A DNA stretch of 64,000 bases, from the NCBI GenBank assembly GCA_042091225.1, contig JBELHW010000003.1, positions 1 to 64,000 of the forward strand. The letters are read 5' to 3'. The notes beneath the pieces are model-generated. The model saw only the letters and a program-made list of their open reading frames with translations. It searched no databases and was not told the origin of the DNA. Of this stretch, positions 1 to 7,868 are shown piece by piece. Both the position numbers and the translations under genes were made by a program. The stretch comes from JABAYQ01 sp042091225 (GTDB lineage Bacteria; Bacteroidota; Bacteroidia; Flavobacteriales; UBA7312). The first letter of the stretch is position 1, and the number at the start of each line of letters is the position of its first letter.

Positions 1-844
1 TTAAACCTAATTTATTTATGGAATTAATAACAAAAACTATTTCTTCAATTCCTTTTAAACCAATTTCTGATTTTTTTAAAAAGTCTTTTAAAAAAGAAAT
101 TTTTTCATCGTTAGTTCCTTTAAAAGCAAAAAGAGGTTCAAGCTTTAAAATAGCATCTGCTGATATCCCTTTTTGAGAAAGCTCTAATTTAACCTTATCA
201 ACTCCGATTTTATCTAATTTATCAAGAATAACAGTTATATCAATTAATCTATCTTGTTCGCCTACAACCTCAGCAATACCACTTAATATTTTTCGATTAT
301 TAAATTCTATTGCAAAATCTTTGAGACCTAAATCAGAAAAAACAGAATCATAAAGTTGAATTAACTCTATTTCACACAAAAGAGAATCGGTTCCGATAAT
401 ATCAGCATCACATTGTACAAATTCTCTAAATCTTCCTCTTTGGGGTCTATCTGCTCTCCAAACAGATTGACATTGATATCTTTTAAATGGAAAAGTGATT
501 TCATTTCTGTGTTGCACTACATATCTTGCAAAAGGGACTGTTAAATCGTAACGAAGGGCTTTTTCTGAAATTTTAGGAATAATAGACTTTGAAGATAAAT
601 CTTCGCTAAGATCAACATTAGATAAGAAATCTCCAGAGTTTAAAATTTTAAAAATTAATCGATCACCTTCCTCTCCGTATTTTCCTGTAAGAGTTGTACT
701 ATTTTCCATAGCCGGAGTTTCGATTGGAGAAAAGCCAAATTTTTTAAACGAAGACTCTATGTTGGATAAGACATATTTTCTTCTAGCCATTTGTATTGTA
801 GAAAAATCTCTAGTTCCTTTAGGTGTACTTACTTTTTTTGACAT
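1..844 (-). CDS. hisS: Histidine--tRNA ligase, 5' part (3' end outside window)
   Basis: Charges tRNA-His with histidine in the cytoplasm. My minus-strand translation from ATG at 844-842 gives 281 residues before the window edge. It shows the class II HisRS N-terminus (PKGTRDF, residues 8-14), the histidine-pocket segment LRYDLTVPFARY (97-108) and motif 2 with RPQRGRFREF (133-142). Complete HisRS is about 420-460 residues, so the C-terminal catalytic end and the anticodon-binding domain lie outside the window. It is divergent from the barrel-protein gene at 1003 across a 158-bp gap. A tRNA-His gene lies about 12 kb away in the same window. The family call is secure. Confidence 0.95.
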   Translation of the reverse strand, partial: MSKKVSTPKGTRDFSTIQMARRKYVLSNIESSFKKFGFSPIETPAMENSTTLTGKYGEEGDRLIFKILNSGDFLSNVDLSEDLSSKSIIPKISEKALRYDLTVPFARYVVQHRNEITFPFKRYQCQSVWRADRPQRGRFREFVQCDADIIGTDSLLCEIELIQLYDSVFSDLGLKDFAIEFNNRKILSGIAEVVGEQDRLIDITVILDKLDKIGVDKVKLELSQKGISADAILKLEPLFAFKGTNDEKISFLKDFLKKSEIGLKGIEEIVFVINSINKLGL

Positions 845-868
845 TTTTTAATTCTTGTAAATGCAACA

Positions 869-876
869 CAAATATC
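869..876 (-). promoter_or_regulatory. Probable -7 element of hisS
   Basis: On the minus strand this reads GATATTTG, one mismatch from the Bacteroidota -7 consensus TAnnTTTG, 24 bases before the hisS start. The divergent gene at 1003 has the same GATATTTG octamer. Inferred from sequence only. Confidence 0.4.
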
Positions 877-961
877 TAAAAATCTTGGCTACCATTGGAC
901 CTTGATTCAATAAAAATTAAAAAAATAAGTTAATAGGTGGCTGTTTAACAAGAATTTTTAT

Positions 962-969
962 GATATTTG
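962..969 (+). promoter_or_regulatory. Probable -7 element of the barrel-protein gene
   Basis: GATATTTG, one mismatch from TAnnTTTG, lies 33 bases before the ATG at 1003 and would give a leader of about 30 nt. Confidence 0.45.
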
Positions 970-1002
970 CAAAAATATTAATAACAAATAAAAAATTTAT
1001 TT

Positions 1003-1425
1003 ATGAAAAAAATGCTTTTCACAGCTGTTTTTGCCCTAATCGGATTTATGGCTTCAGCACAAATTATGATCACTGCTGACATCGATTTTTCAAATGATGA
1101 TTTTGAAGCAAGTGAAGTAACAGACTTTACTGATTTTGGTGTAGGTTATTCTATCAACGATACTTGGACAGTTGGTGCATTAATTCCTGCTGGTGATGAT
1201 GAAGACTTTAGAGTTTTTGCTCGTTACAACTGGAATGAGTCAGTTTACATTACAGCAAACACATCTACAGAAGATATTTCTGACAATCTTCGTGTAGGAG
1301 CAGGTTATAGCTTTGCTGTTTATAACAGCTTTTACCTAGAGCCAAACTATACTTTGGATTTACAAGCTGATGACAATGACGAAAGAAATGGTCGTTTAAA
1401 TCTTGGTCTTGCTTACAGATTCTAG
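1003..1425 (+). CDS. Small outer-membrane beta-barrel protein (function unknown)
   Basis: A secreted protein of 140 residues. Residues 1-19 form a clear Sec signal peptide ending ASA before Q20. The rest is short alternating strands with aromatic residues, e.g. VGYSINDTWTVGALI, and it ends in GLAYRF with a terminal aromatic residue, as outer-membrane barrel proteins do. The mature chain is strongly acidic. It resembles the small porin-like proteins common in flavobacteria; 8 strands would fit the length, but I did not model this. It stands alone, with its own promoter-like octamer and a very strong terminator directly after it, which suggests high expression. No specific substrate can be named. 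Confidence 0.7.
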   Translation: MKKMLFTAVFALIGFMASAQIMITADIDFSNDDFEASEVTDFTDFGVGYSINDTWTVGALIPAGDDEDFRVFARYNWNESVYITANTSTEDISDNLRVGAGYSFAVYNSFYLEPNYTLDLQADDNDERNGRLNLGLAYRF

Positions 1426-1443
1426 ACTTTAGAAAACTTTTAA

Positions 1444-1478
1444 AAAAGCATATTTCTTAATTGAAATATGCTTTTTTT
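1444..1478 (+). terminator. Strong intrinsic terminator after the barrel-protein gene
   Basis: A perfect 13-bp stem (AAAAGCATATTTC paired with GAAATATGCTTTT) with a 6-base loop, followed by a T run. It starts about 18 bases after the stop codon. Confidence 0.9.
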
Positions 1479-1503
1479 TATTTTATTTTTAAACTTTATA
1501 ATT

Positions 1504-1511
1504 TAATTTTG
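1504..1511 (+). promoter_or_regulatory. -7 promoter element of the YugP-like gene
   Basis: TAATTTTG is a perfect match to TAnnTTTG, 23 bases before the ATG at 1535, directly downstream of the preceding terminator. Confidence 0.6.
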
Positions 1512-1534
1512 TACCAACTATAAAAAAATAATAA

Positions 1535-2236
1535 ATGATTTTAATTCTCATAATATTTATGCTTGTTGGCTGGTTAGTTAGCAACAAACTTAAAAATAAA
1601 TTCAAAAAATATTCTCTTGTAAACTTATCCAATGGAATGTCTGGAAAAGACATAGCGGAGAAAATGTTATCTGATCATGGCATTAGAGGAGTTAAAGTTG
1701 TTTCTGTTCCTGGTCGTTTGACAGACCATTACAATCCTTCAGACAAAACAATAAACTTAAGCCCTGATGTTTACAATAAATCTTCTGTTGCTGCTGCTGC
1801 TGTAGCAGCCCACGAATGTGGTCACGCTGTTCAGCATGCTACTGCATACTCTTGGCTTCAATTAAGATCAGCTCTAGTCCCTGCCGTTGCATTTAGTAGC
1901 AAAATGCTAAACTTTATGTTTATTGCTATGTTTTTAGGGATTAGCTTTTTAAATACTGCAGAAAGTTTTGGTTTCGGATACCAGCAAGCACTACTATTGA
2001 TTATCATTTTTCAAGGAGCTATTACTCTTTTTACTATTGTTACTCTACCCGTAGAATTTGATGCTAGTAACAGAGCCCTTGTCTGGCTAAAAAGAAGTAA
2101 TATAACTGATCAAAGAAATCATTCTATGGCCCAAGACGCACTTAAATGGGCAGCAGGAACTTATTTAGTTGCCGCAATTGCATCTATTACACAGTTAGCT
2201 TACTACGTTATGCTATACTTAGGAAATAGAGACTAA
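1535..2236 (+). CDS. YugP-type membrane zinc metallopeptidase
   Basis: A 233-residue membrane protein of the Zn_peptidase_2 (YugP) family. An N-terminal membrane segment (residues 1-17) is followed by a cytosolic stretch and the zinc-protease motif H93-E94-C95-G96-H97, with a further His at 101. Three more hydrophobic segments follow at about 110-135, 145-170 and 205-228. Length and layout match the family. A run of four GCT codons encodes the alanines just before the motif. The physiological substrate of the family is not established. It is monocistronic, with its own -7 element. Confidence 0.9.
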   Translation: MILILIIFMLVGWLVSNKLKNKFKKYSLVNLSNGMSGKDIAEKMLSDHGIRGVKVVSVPGRLTDHYNPSDKTINLSPDVYNKSSVAAAAVAAHECGHAVQHATAYSWLQLRSALVPAVAFSSKMLNFMFIAMFLGISFLNTAESFGFGYQQALLLIIIFQGAITLFTIVTLPVEFDASNRALVWLKRSNITDQRNHSMAQDALKWAAGTYLVAAIASITQLAYYVMLYLGNRD

Positions 2237-2334
2237 ATCTAAATTTTGAGCAAGTAAGGTTTTTTAAAAAAAACAATATTTATTAAAATTTATTTACCGA
2301 AATTTGTACCTCTTTAAAAAATTTCATTTTAAGT

Positions 2335-5300
2335 ATGTACAGATTTCTTATCCTTTTTATATTTCTTTGTCAATCTTTTAGCTCATTTTCTCAAGATAAA
2401 TCTTGGGTTAATGACATAATGTCTTCTCAGGACAACTATTTTGAAACAATAAATAGTTTTGAAAATTATTGGGAAAATAAAGAAATTGGAAAAGGCAAAG
2501 GATGGAAGCCTGTTAAACGTTGGCAATCATTCATGGAACCTAGAGTTCCGGAAAATGGCATATTTCCAAGTCACCAACTTTATTTGGAATGGGAAAAAAT
2601 TAGATATCAAGCAAGAAATTCAAATAGCTTGGAAGCAAATTGGTCTCCATTTGGCCCTGAGGATGTTCCTTTGCAAGCAAACGGTTTGAAAAGAGGTGTC
2701 GGAAGAATTAATGTAGTTGAATTTAATCCTAATAACTCTAACATCATTTGGGTAGGTTCACCATCTGGAGGACTATGGAAATCTGTAGATGGAGGTCAAA
2801 ACTGGACCTCTAACACCGACCTACTACCTAATCTTGGAGTTTCTGATATTGCAATAAATCCGCTCAACACTAACATTATGTACATTGCAACTGGCGATAG
2901 AGATGCTGGAGACACTTATTCGTATGGAGTAATGAAATCTATTGATGGTGGCGAAACTTGGAATACCACAGGATTATCTTTTGCAGTTAATTATTCCTAC
3001 AGAGGAAATAGAATTTTAATAAATCCAAATAACACAAATATTTTAATTGTTTCTACAAGAAAATCCGGATATGGAGAAACATTTAGATCGACAGACGGAG
3101 GAGATACATGGGAACAAGTTTTGGAAGGTCCTAATTTTGTTTCTATGGAGTTTCATCCAACAAATCCAAACTTAATTTATGCTGCAACTACAGGAAGTAG
3201 TAAGTTTTATAAATCAACGGACAATGGACTTACTTGGACGAATTCTTCAAACTCTAGTGGATTGCCAAGTTCAGGAATGAACAGAGGACTAATTGGTGTA
3301 ACTCCTTCAAACCCAGACGTAGTATACATACTTTATAGCGCGAATGACGATGGCTTTGGAGGATTGTACAAATCAAATAATCAAGGAATTAGTTTTGAGC
3401 TTCAGTCTGAGGATGTCCCTAATATATTCGGATGGTCTGCAAATGGTGGAGATGAAGGAGGGCAAGGATGGTATGATTTAGCTTTGGCCATCTCCCCTAC
3501 TAATGAAAATATTGTTTTTGTAGGTGGTGTTAACTGTTGGTGGTCAAATGACGGTGGACAAAGCTTTAGTATAAGTAGTCATTGGCAAGGAAACGGAACT
3601 GAATATGTGCATGCTGATCAACACATGTTACGTTTCGATCAAAATGGGGTTTTATACTCAGGAAATGATGGAGGAATATACAAGACAGAAAATCTTGGAG
3701 GTTTATGGCAAGATATAAGCGACGGACTACAAATTACTCAAAATTATAAAATCGGGATATCACAAACTAATCCTAATCTACTTTTAGCTGGAACCCAAGA
3801 CAACGGAACTTTAAGAGCAAATGACGAATTTGATTGGGATGCAGTTAGAGGTGGAGATGGAATGGAATGTGCAGTTGATCCTACCAATGCAGATATTATG
3901 TATTCTGAACTCTACTACGGAGACATCTCTATTTCTACCAACGGAGGTAATAATTGGAATGATATATCTCCTGACTCAGATGGTGCCTGGGTGACTCCTT
4001 ATAAAATTGATCAAAATTCTCCTAACAGAATAGTAATAGGCTACGATTTTGTTTATGAATCTTTAAACTATGGAGAGAGTTGGGAAAATATTTCAATCGA
4101 CTTTAACGGAAACCTAAGTGTTGTTTCTCTTTCTTTAAGTGATCAAAATACCATTTTTGTTGCCAGAGAACAAAATATTTACAAAACAAATAACGGTGGT
4201 GAAAACTGGACTAATGTATCAGCTGGCTTACCAAACAATGCCATTTCTGATATAGCAATTCATCCACAAAATAATAACAGAGTTTGGGTTACATTTTCTC
4301 AATATACTGCTAACGAAAAAATATATTACACCGAAGATGGTGGTGAAAATTGGATTAATAAATCAGAAAACTTACCAAACTTACCTGCCAATTGCATAGC
4401 CTATTTCAATGATAATGAAACAATATTTATTGGAACAGATATTGGAGTTTGGTATTTAGATTCAACAATGACGGAATGGACAGTGTTTAACCAAGGAATG
4501 CCCAATGTAATTGTAAATGAAATTGAGATAAATGAATCAGCAAATTTAATGTATGCCGCAACTTATGGAAGAGGTGTTTGGCGAACAAATTTACCTGTAA
4601 ATGTAGCTCCTTCAGCTCAATTCAATTACAGTCTATTAAGTGAATGTTCGGGTGGATTGCAATTTGAAAATTTATCAATGAACTATGATTCGTTAATCTG
4701 GATTTTTGGTGATAATACAATTTCATCTAATTCAGCACCTCAGCATTTTTATACAAATGTTGGAACCTATGAAATTTCCTTAATTGCATATAATCACATT
4801 GGTACTGACACTGTTTCTCAAATTGTCGAACTTGATTTCATAGAAGCTCCTGTTATTGAAAATGTAGATAATTGCACACCAACCTCATTTACTCTTACTG
4901 CAACCCCTTCTGATGAAAACAGTACAATTAGTTGGTATACTGATTCTTTAGCGACAGAACTTATCTTTCAAGGAAATACTTTTGTAACACCTAACTTGAA
5001 TAGCACTACTTATTACTATGCAGTTGAAAATCAAGCTGGTTCATTATTTTTTGATGGACCAGAAAATCAAAATAGTTTAGGAGACGGAGGATTTCACTTT
5101 GGTACAGATTGGGAACAAATTATAAGTTGTTCATCAAATACATTACTTAAAAGTGTGTATATGTATTCACAAGTATCCTTTTCAATAGATATAGTTCTAA
5201 AATCTTCAGACGGAACAATTATTGAATCTATTACAGCTAACTTAGAAGCTGGTGAAAACACAATAGAATTAAACTTTAATATTCCACCAGGTCAAAATAT

Positions 5301-6414
5301 GACTCTTGGCCTAGATGGAGACAACGAAGGTCTTTGGAGAAATAATGACGTTAGTGATTACCCTATAAGTGTGGGAAATAATATAGTAATTAACGAATCT
5401 ACAGCAGGAGACGATTATTATTACTACTTCTACAATTGGGAAATTGAAGAGGTGTGTTCTAGTAACATTACAGAAGTAGTCGCTTTAGTTGGTAGTCCTG
5501 AAACGCTTAATATATCTGTAAATAATGATTGTTTATTCAATAATGTGACTCTAACAGGGTCAGGAAACTTTAATGAATTTTCATGGGACAATGGCGAAAT
5601 AGGAGACGAAATTACTGTTTCTCAAACAGGAACATATACACTTACTGCAACCGATGAAAACGGTTGTATCGCAACACAAGAGGTTAATGTTAATTCTATT
5701 AATCAATTTGTTATAAATTCCGGACAACAAGTGTTTTGCCAAGGAACACCTGCTATACTTCAAGTATCGCCTGGCTTGCAAAATTATGAATGGAGTAATG
5801 GTGTTAACACTAGCATGACTGAGGTTCAAGAAAGTGGCATATATTCGATAACCGCTAGCGATCAAAATGGATGTGAATATTTTGATGAAATAACAATTGA
5901 ATTTAATGATGTTGAAAGTTTAAATATTGAATCGCTAGATGGTAGTGCTATCTGTAGAGGAAGTGAGTTTTCATTAAGTGCTTCCGGTGGATCTTCACAG
6001 TATATTTGGAATGACTCATTTATGGGAGATATATTTACTCAGACATCAAACATCACAGGTATTCAAACTTATACTGTAACTTCTTTAGATCAAAACGGAT
6101 GTAATTCAAGCGCAAGCATAGAAATCGAAATTATTGACTGTACTTCTATTAATGAATCAGAACAACAATCTATATTAGTTTATCCTAATCCTAATAGTGG
6201 AGAGTTTTCGGTATATCATCAATCTGAAAGTGACCGCATTATACGAATTAAGATTTATGATACAAGAAGTAGGTTAATTGAGTCTAGAGAAGTAAATTAT
6301 TCAAACAATTCCCTTTCAGAAAAATTCCGATTATCAGAAAATGATAAGGGAATATATTTCATTGAAATGGTCGGTGAGAAAGGAAATTATTTTCAAAAAA
6401 TTATCTTGAATTAA
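2335..6414 (+). CDS. Giant T9SS-exported protein with VPS10/BNR repeats, PKD and Ig-like modules
   Basis: A 1359-residue exoprotein. It has a signal peptide (residues 1-20), then about 700 residues rich in BNR/Asp-box motifs of the sortilin (VPS10) beta-propeller type, e.g. SVDGGQNW, SIDGGETW and STDGGDTW. A PKD module follows at about 765-845 (QHFYTNVGTYEISLIAYN), then an Ig-like region with three related units carrying DxNGC motifs. The type A T9SS C-terminal sorting domain starts at VYPNPNSG near 1282 and runs to the end. Expected fate is export through the outer membrane by T9SS and release or surface attachment. No catalytic domain is recognisable; an adhesive or scaffold role is inference. 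Its stop codon overlaps that of the convergent oxidase gene. Confidence 0.9.
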   Translation: MYRFLILFIFLCQSFSSFSQDKSWVNDIMSSQDNYFETINSFENYWENKEIGKGKGWKPVKRWQSFMEPRVPENGIFPSHQLYLEWEKIRYQARNSNSLEANWSPFGPEDVPLQANGLKRGVGRINVVEFNPNNSNIIWVGSPSGGLWKSVDGGQNWTSNTDLLPNLGVSDIAINPLNTNIMYIATGDRDAGDTYSYGVMKSIDGGETWNTTGLSFAVNYSYRGNRILINPNNTNILIVSTRKSGYGETFRSTDGGDTWEQVLEGPNFVSMEFHPTNPNLIYAATTGSSKFYKSTDNGLTWTNSSNSSGLPSSGMNRGLIGVTPSNPDVVYILYSANDDGFGGLYKSNNQGISFELQSEDVPNIFGWSANGGDEGGQGWYDLALAISPTNENIVFVGGVNCWWSNDGGQSFSISSHWQGNGTEYVHADQHMLRFDQNGVLYSGNDGGIYKTENLGGLWQDISDGLQITQNYKIGISQTNPNLLLAGTQDNGTLRANDEFDWDAVRGGDGMECAVDPTNADIMYSELYYGDISISTNGGNNWNDISPDSDGAWVTPYKIDQNSPNRIVIGYDFVYESLNYGESWENISIDFNGNLSVVSLSLSDQNTIFVAREQNIYKTNNGGENWTNVSAGLPNNAISDIAIHPQNNNRVWVTFSQYTANEKIYYTEDGGENWINKSENLPNLPANCIAYFNDNETIFIGTDIGVWYLDSTMTEWTVFNQGMPNVIVNEIEINESANLMYAATYGRGVWRTNLPVNVAPSAQFNYSLLSECSGGLQFENLSMNYDSLIWIFGDNTISSNSAPQHFYTNVGTYEISLIAYNHIGTDTVSQIVELDFIEAPVIENVDNCTPTSFTLTATPSDENSTISWYTDSLATELIFQGNTFVTPNLNSTTYYYAVENQAGSLFFDGPENQNSLGDGGFHFGTDWEQIISCSSNTLLKSVYMYSQVSFSIDIVLKSSDGTIIESITANLEAGENTIELNFNIPPGQNMTLGLDGDNEGLWRNNDVSDYPISVGNNIVINESTAGDDYYYYFYNWEIEEVCSSNITEVVALVGSPETLNISVNNDCLFNNVTLTGSGNFNEFSWDNGEIGDEITVSQTGTYTLTATDENGCIATQEVNVNSINQFVINSGQQVFCQGTPAILQVSPGLQNYEWSNGVNTSMTEVQESGIYSITASDQNGCEYFDEITIEFNDVESLNIESLDGSAICRGSEFSLSASGGSSQYIWNDSFMGDIFTQTSNITGIQTYTVTSLDQNGCNSSASIEIEIIDCTSINESEQQSILVYPNPNSGEFSVYHQSESDRIIRIKIYDTRSRLIESREVNYSNNSLSEKFRLSENDKGIYFIEMVGEKGNYFQKIILN

Positions 6415-7811
6415 TTAAAAATCTTATCTGGATTTAGAATATTATTCGGATCGAAAATACTTTTTATTCCTTTTTGTATTTCTATATTTTTATCAGAAAA
6501 AGCGATATCCATAAATTGTTTTTGCACCCATCCTATTCCGTGTTCTCCACTCAATGTTCCGCCAAGAGATACTGTTAATTCAAAAATTTCTCTTATTCCT
6601 ATATTTAACTTATTATTCCAATCGTAATCGGACATATTACCCTTAATAATATTTATATGTAGATTACCATCTCCAGCATGACCATAGCAAACCGAGTTAA
6701 ATCCAAACTTTTCTCCAATAGTTTTAACTCCAGCTAAAAGTTTTGGTAATTCTGCTCTAGGAACTACAGTATCTTCTTCTTTATAAATACTATGGCTCTT
6801 AACCGCCTCCCCTACACTTCTTCTCAATTTCCAAAGTTGTTCTTTCTGTTGTGCAGTGTCTGCGAAAAGAATTTCACTACATTCGAAATTTTCCATCACT
6901 TGGGCTATTTTTTCACAATCTTTAAATATAAGATCCATATCGTTACCATCGACTTCTACTAGAAGGTGAGCTTTTATTGATTCATCAATAACTAAGGATT
7001 CATCAGAAAATTTAATTGCCCAGTCAATTGCTTCTCTTTCCATAAACTCTAAAGCTGAGGGAGTGATTCCGGCACGAAAAACAGCAGAAACTGCCTGACA
7101 AGCTTTTTCGGTAGATTTGAATGGAACTAACATAGTTACATCTTTAGTTGGGTGAGGTATTAAACGAAATACAATTTTTGTAATTACTCCTAGAGTACCC
7201 TCGCTACCAATCATTAATTGTGTCAGATTATATCCCGTAGAATTTTTCAAAACATTAGCACCTGTCCATAAAATCTCACCAGTTGGTAACACAACCTCTA
7301 AGTTTAATACATAGTCTTTTGTTACTCCATATTTAAGTGCTTTAGGTCCACCAGAATTTTCAGCTAAATTACCACCCAAAAAGGAGCTCCCTTTGCTAGC
7401 AGGATCTGGTGGATAAAACAATCCTTTCTGGCTAACTGCATCTTTAAAAACCTGATTAATAACTCCAGGTTCAACAGTAGCTTGTAAATTTCGTTCATCA
7501 ATTTCAATAATTGAAGTAAATCTTTCCATACTCATAGCAACTCCGCCATGTATAGGTAGAGATCCGCCACTTAATCCGGTTCTTGCACCACAAGGAGTAA
7601 CAGGAATTTTATTTTCGTTACAATAGGTTAAAATTTTAGAAACATCTTTAGTATTTGCAGGTTTTAAAACAATTTCAGGAAAAAATCGCAAGTCTTCCGT
7701 ATAATCATGTGCATAGTCCTCTAACTTATCGCCAGAAAAAATCAGGTTATTATCTCCTGTTATAGACGTGAAAAATTCTATATCTTTTTGTGAAATTTTA
7801 TTGTAGCTCAT
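6411..7811 (-). CDS. FAD-linked oxidase (GlcD / D-lactate dehydrogenase type)
   Basis: A 466-residue flavoenzyme. The N-terminal FAD_binding_4 domain carries CGARTGLSGGS (residues 74-84) and PPDPASKGSSFLGGN (from 134) for FAD binding. The C-terminal FAD-oxidase domain has CYGHAGDGNLH (375-385) and GGTLSGEHGIGW (417-428). These are features of glycolate oxidase subunit GlcD and D-lactate dehydrogenases, which oxidise 2-hydroxy acids to 2-oxo acids and pass electrons to the respiratory chain. There are no glcE or glcF neighbours, so a single-subunit D-lactate or D-2-hydroxy-acid dehydrogenase is likely, but the substrate is not readable from sequence. The promoter at 7828-7835 abuts the one for the divergent peptidase gene. 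Confidence 0.9.
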   Translation of the reverse strand: MSYNKISQKDIEFFTSITGDNNLIFSGDKLEDYAHDYTEDLRFFPEIVLKPANTKDVSKILTYCNENKIPVTPCGARTGLSGGSLPIHGGVAMSMERFTSIIEIDERNLQATVEPGVINQVFKDAVSQKGLFYPPDPASKGSSFLGGNLAENSGGPKALKYGVTKDYVLNLEVVLPTGEILWTGANVLKNSTGYNLTQLMIGSEGTLGVITKIVFRLIPHPTKDVTMLVPFKSTEKACQAVSAVFRAGITPSALEFMEREAIDWAIKFSDESLVIDESIKAHLLVEVDGNDMDLIFKDCEKIAQVMENFECSEILFADTAQQKEQLWKLRRSVGEAVKSHSIYKEEDTVVPRAELPKLLAGVKTIGEKFGFNSVCYGHAGDGNLHINIIKGNMSDYDWNNKLNIGIREIFELTVSLGGTLSGEHGIGWVQKQFMDIAFSDKNIEIQKGIKSIFDPNNILNPDKIFN

Positions 7812-7827
7812 TAAAATTAATTTTAAA

Positions 7828-7835
7828 CAAAATTA
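7828..7835 (-). promoter_or_regulatory. -7 element of the FAD-linked oxidase gene
   Basis: On the minus strand this is TAATTTTG, a perfect TAnnTTTG, 16 bases before the start codon. Only 2 bp separate it from a weaker candidate on the other strand. Confidence 0.6.
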
Positions 7836-7837
7836 AG

Positions 7838-7845
7838 TATTTTAG
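7838..7845 (+). promoter_or_regulatory. Weak candidate -7 element of the peptidase gene
   Basis: TATTTTAG differs from TAnnTTTG at one position and lies 23 bases before the ATG at 7869. Confidence 0.3.
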
Positions 7846-7868
7846 ATCGCTTTTAACCTATTAAAAAT

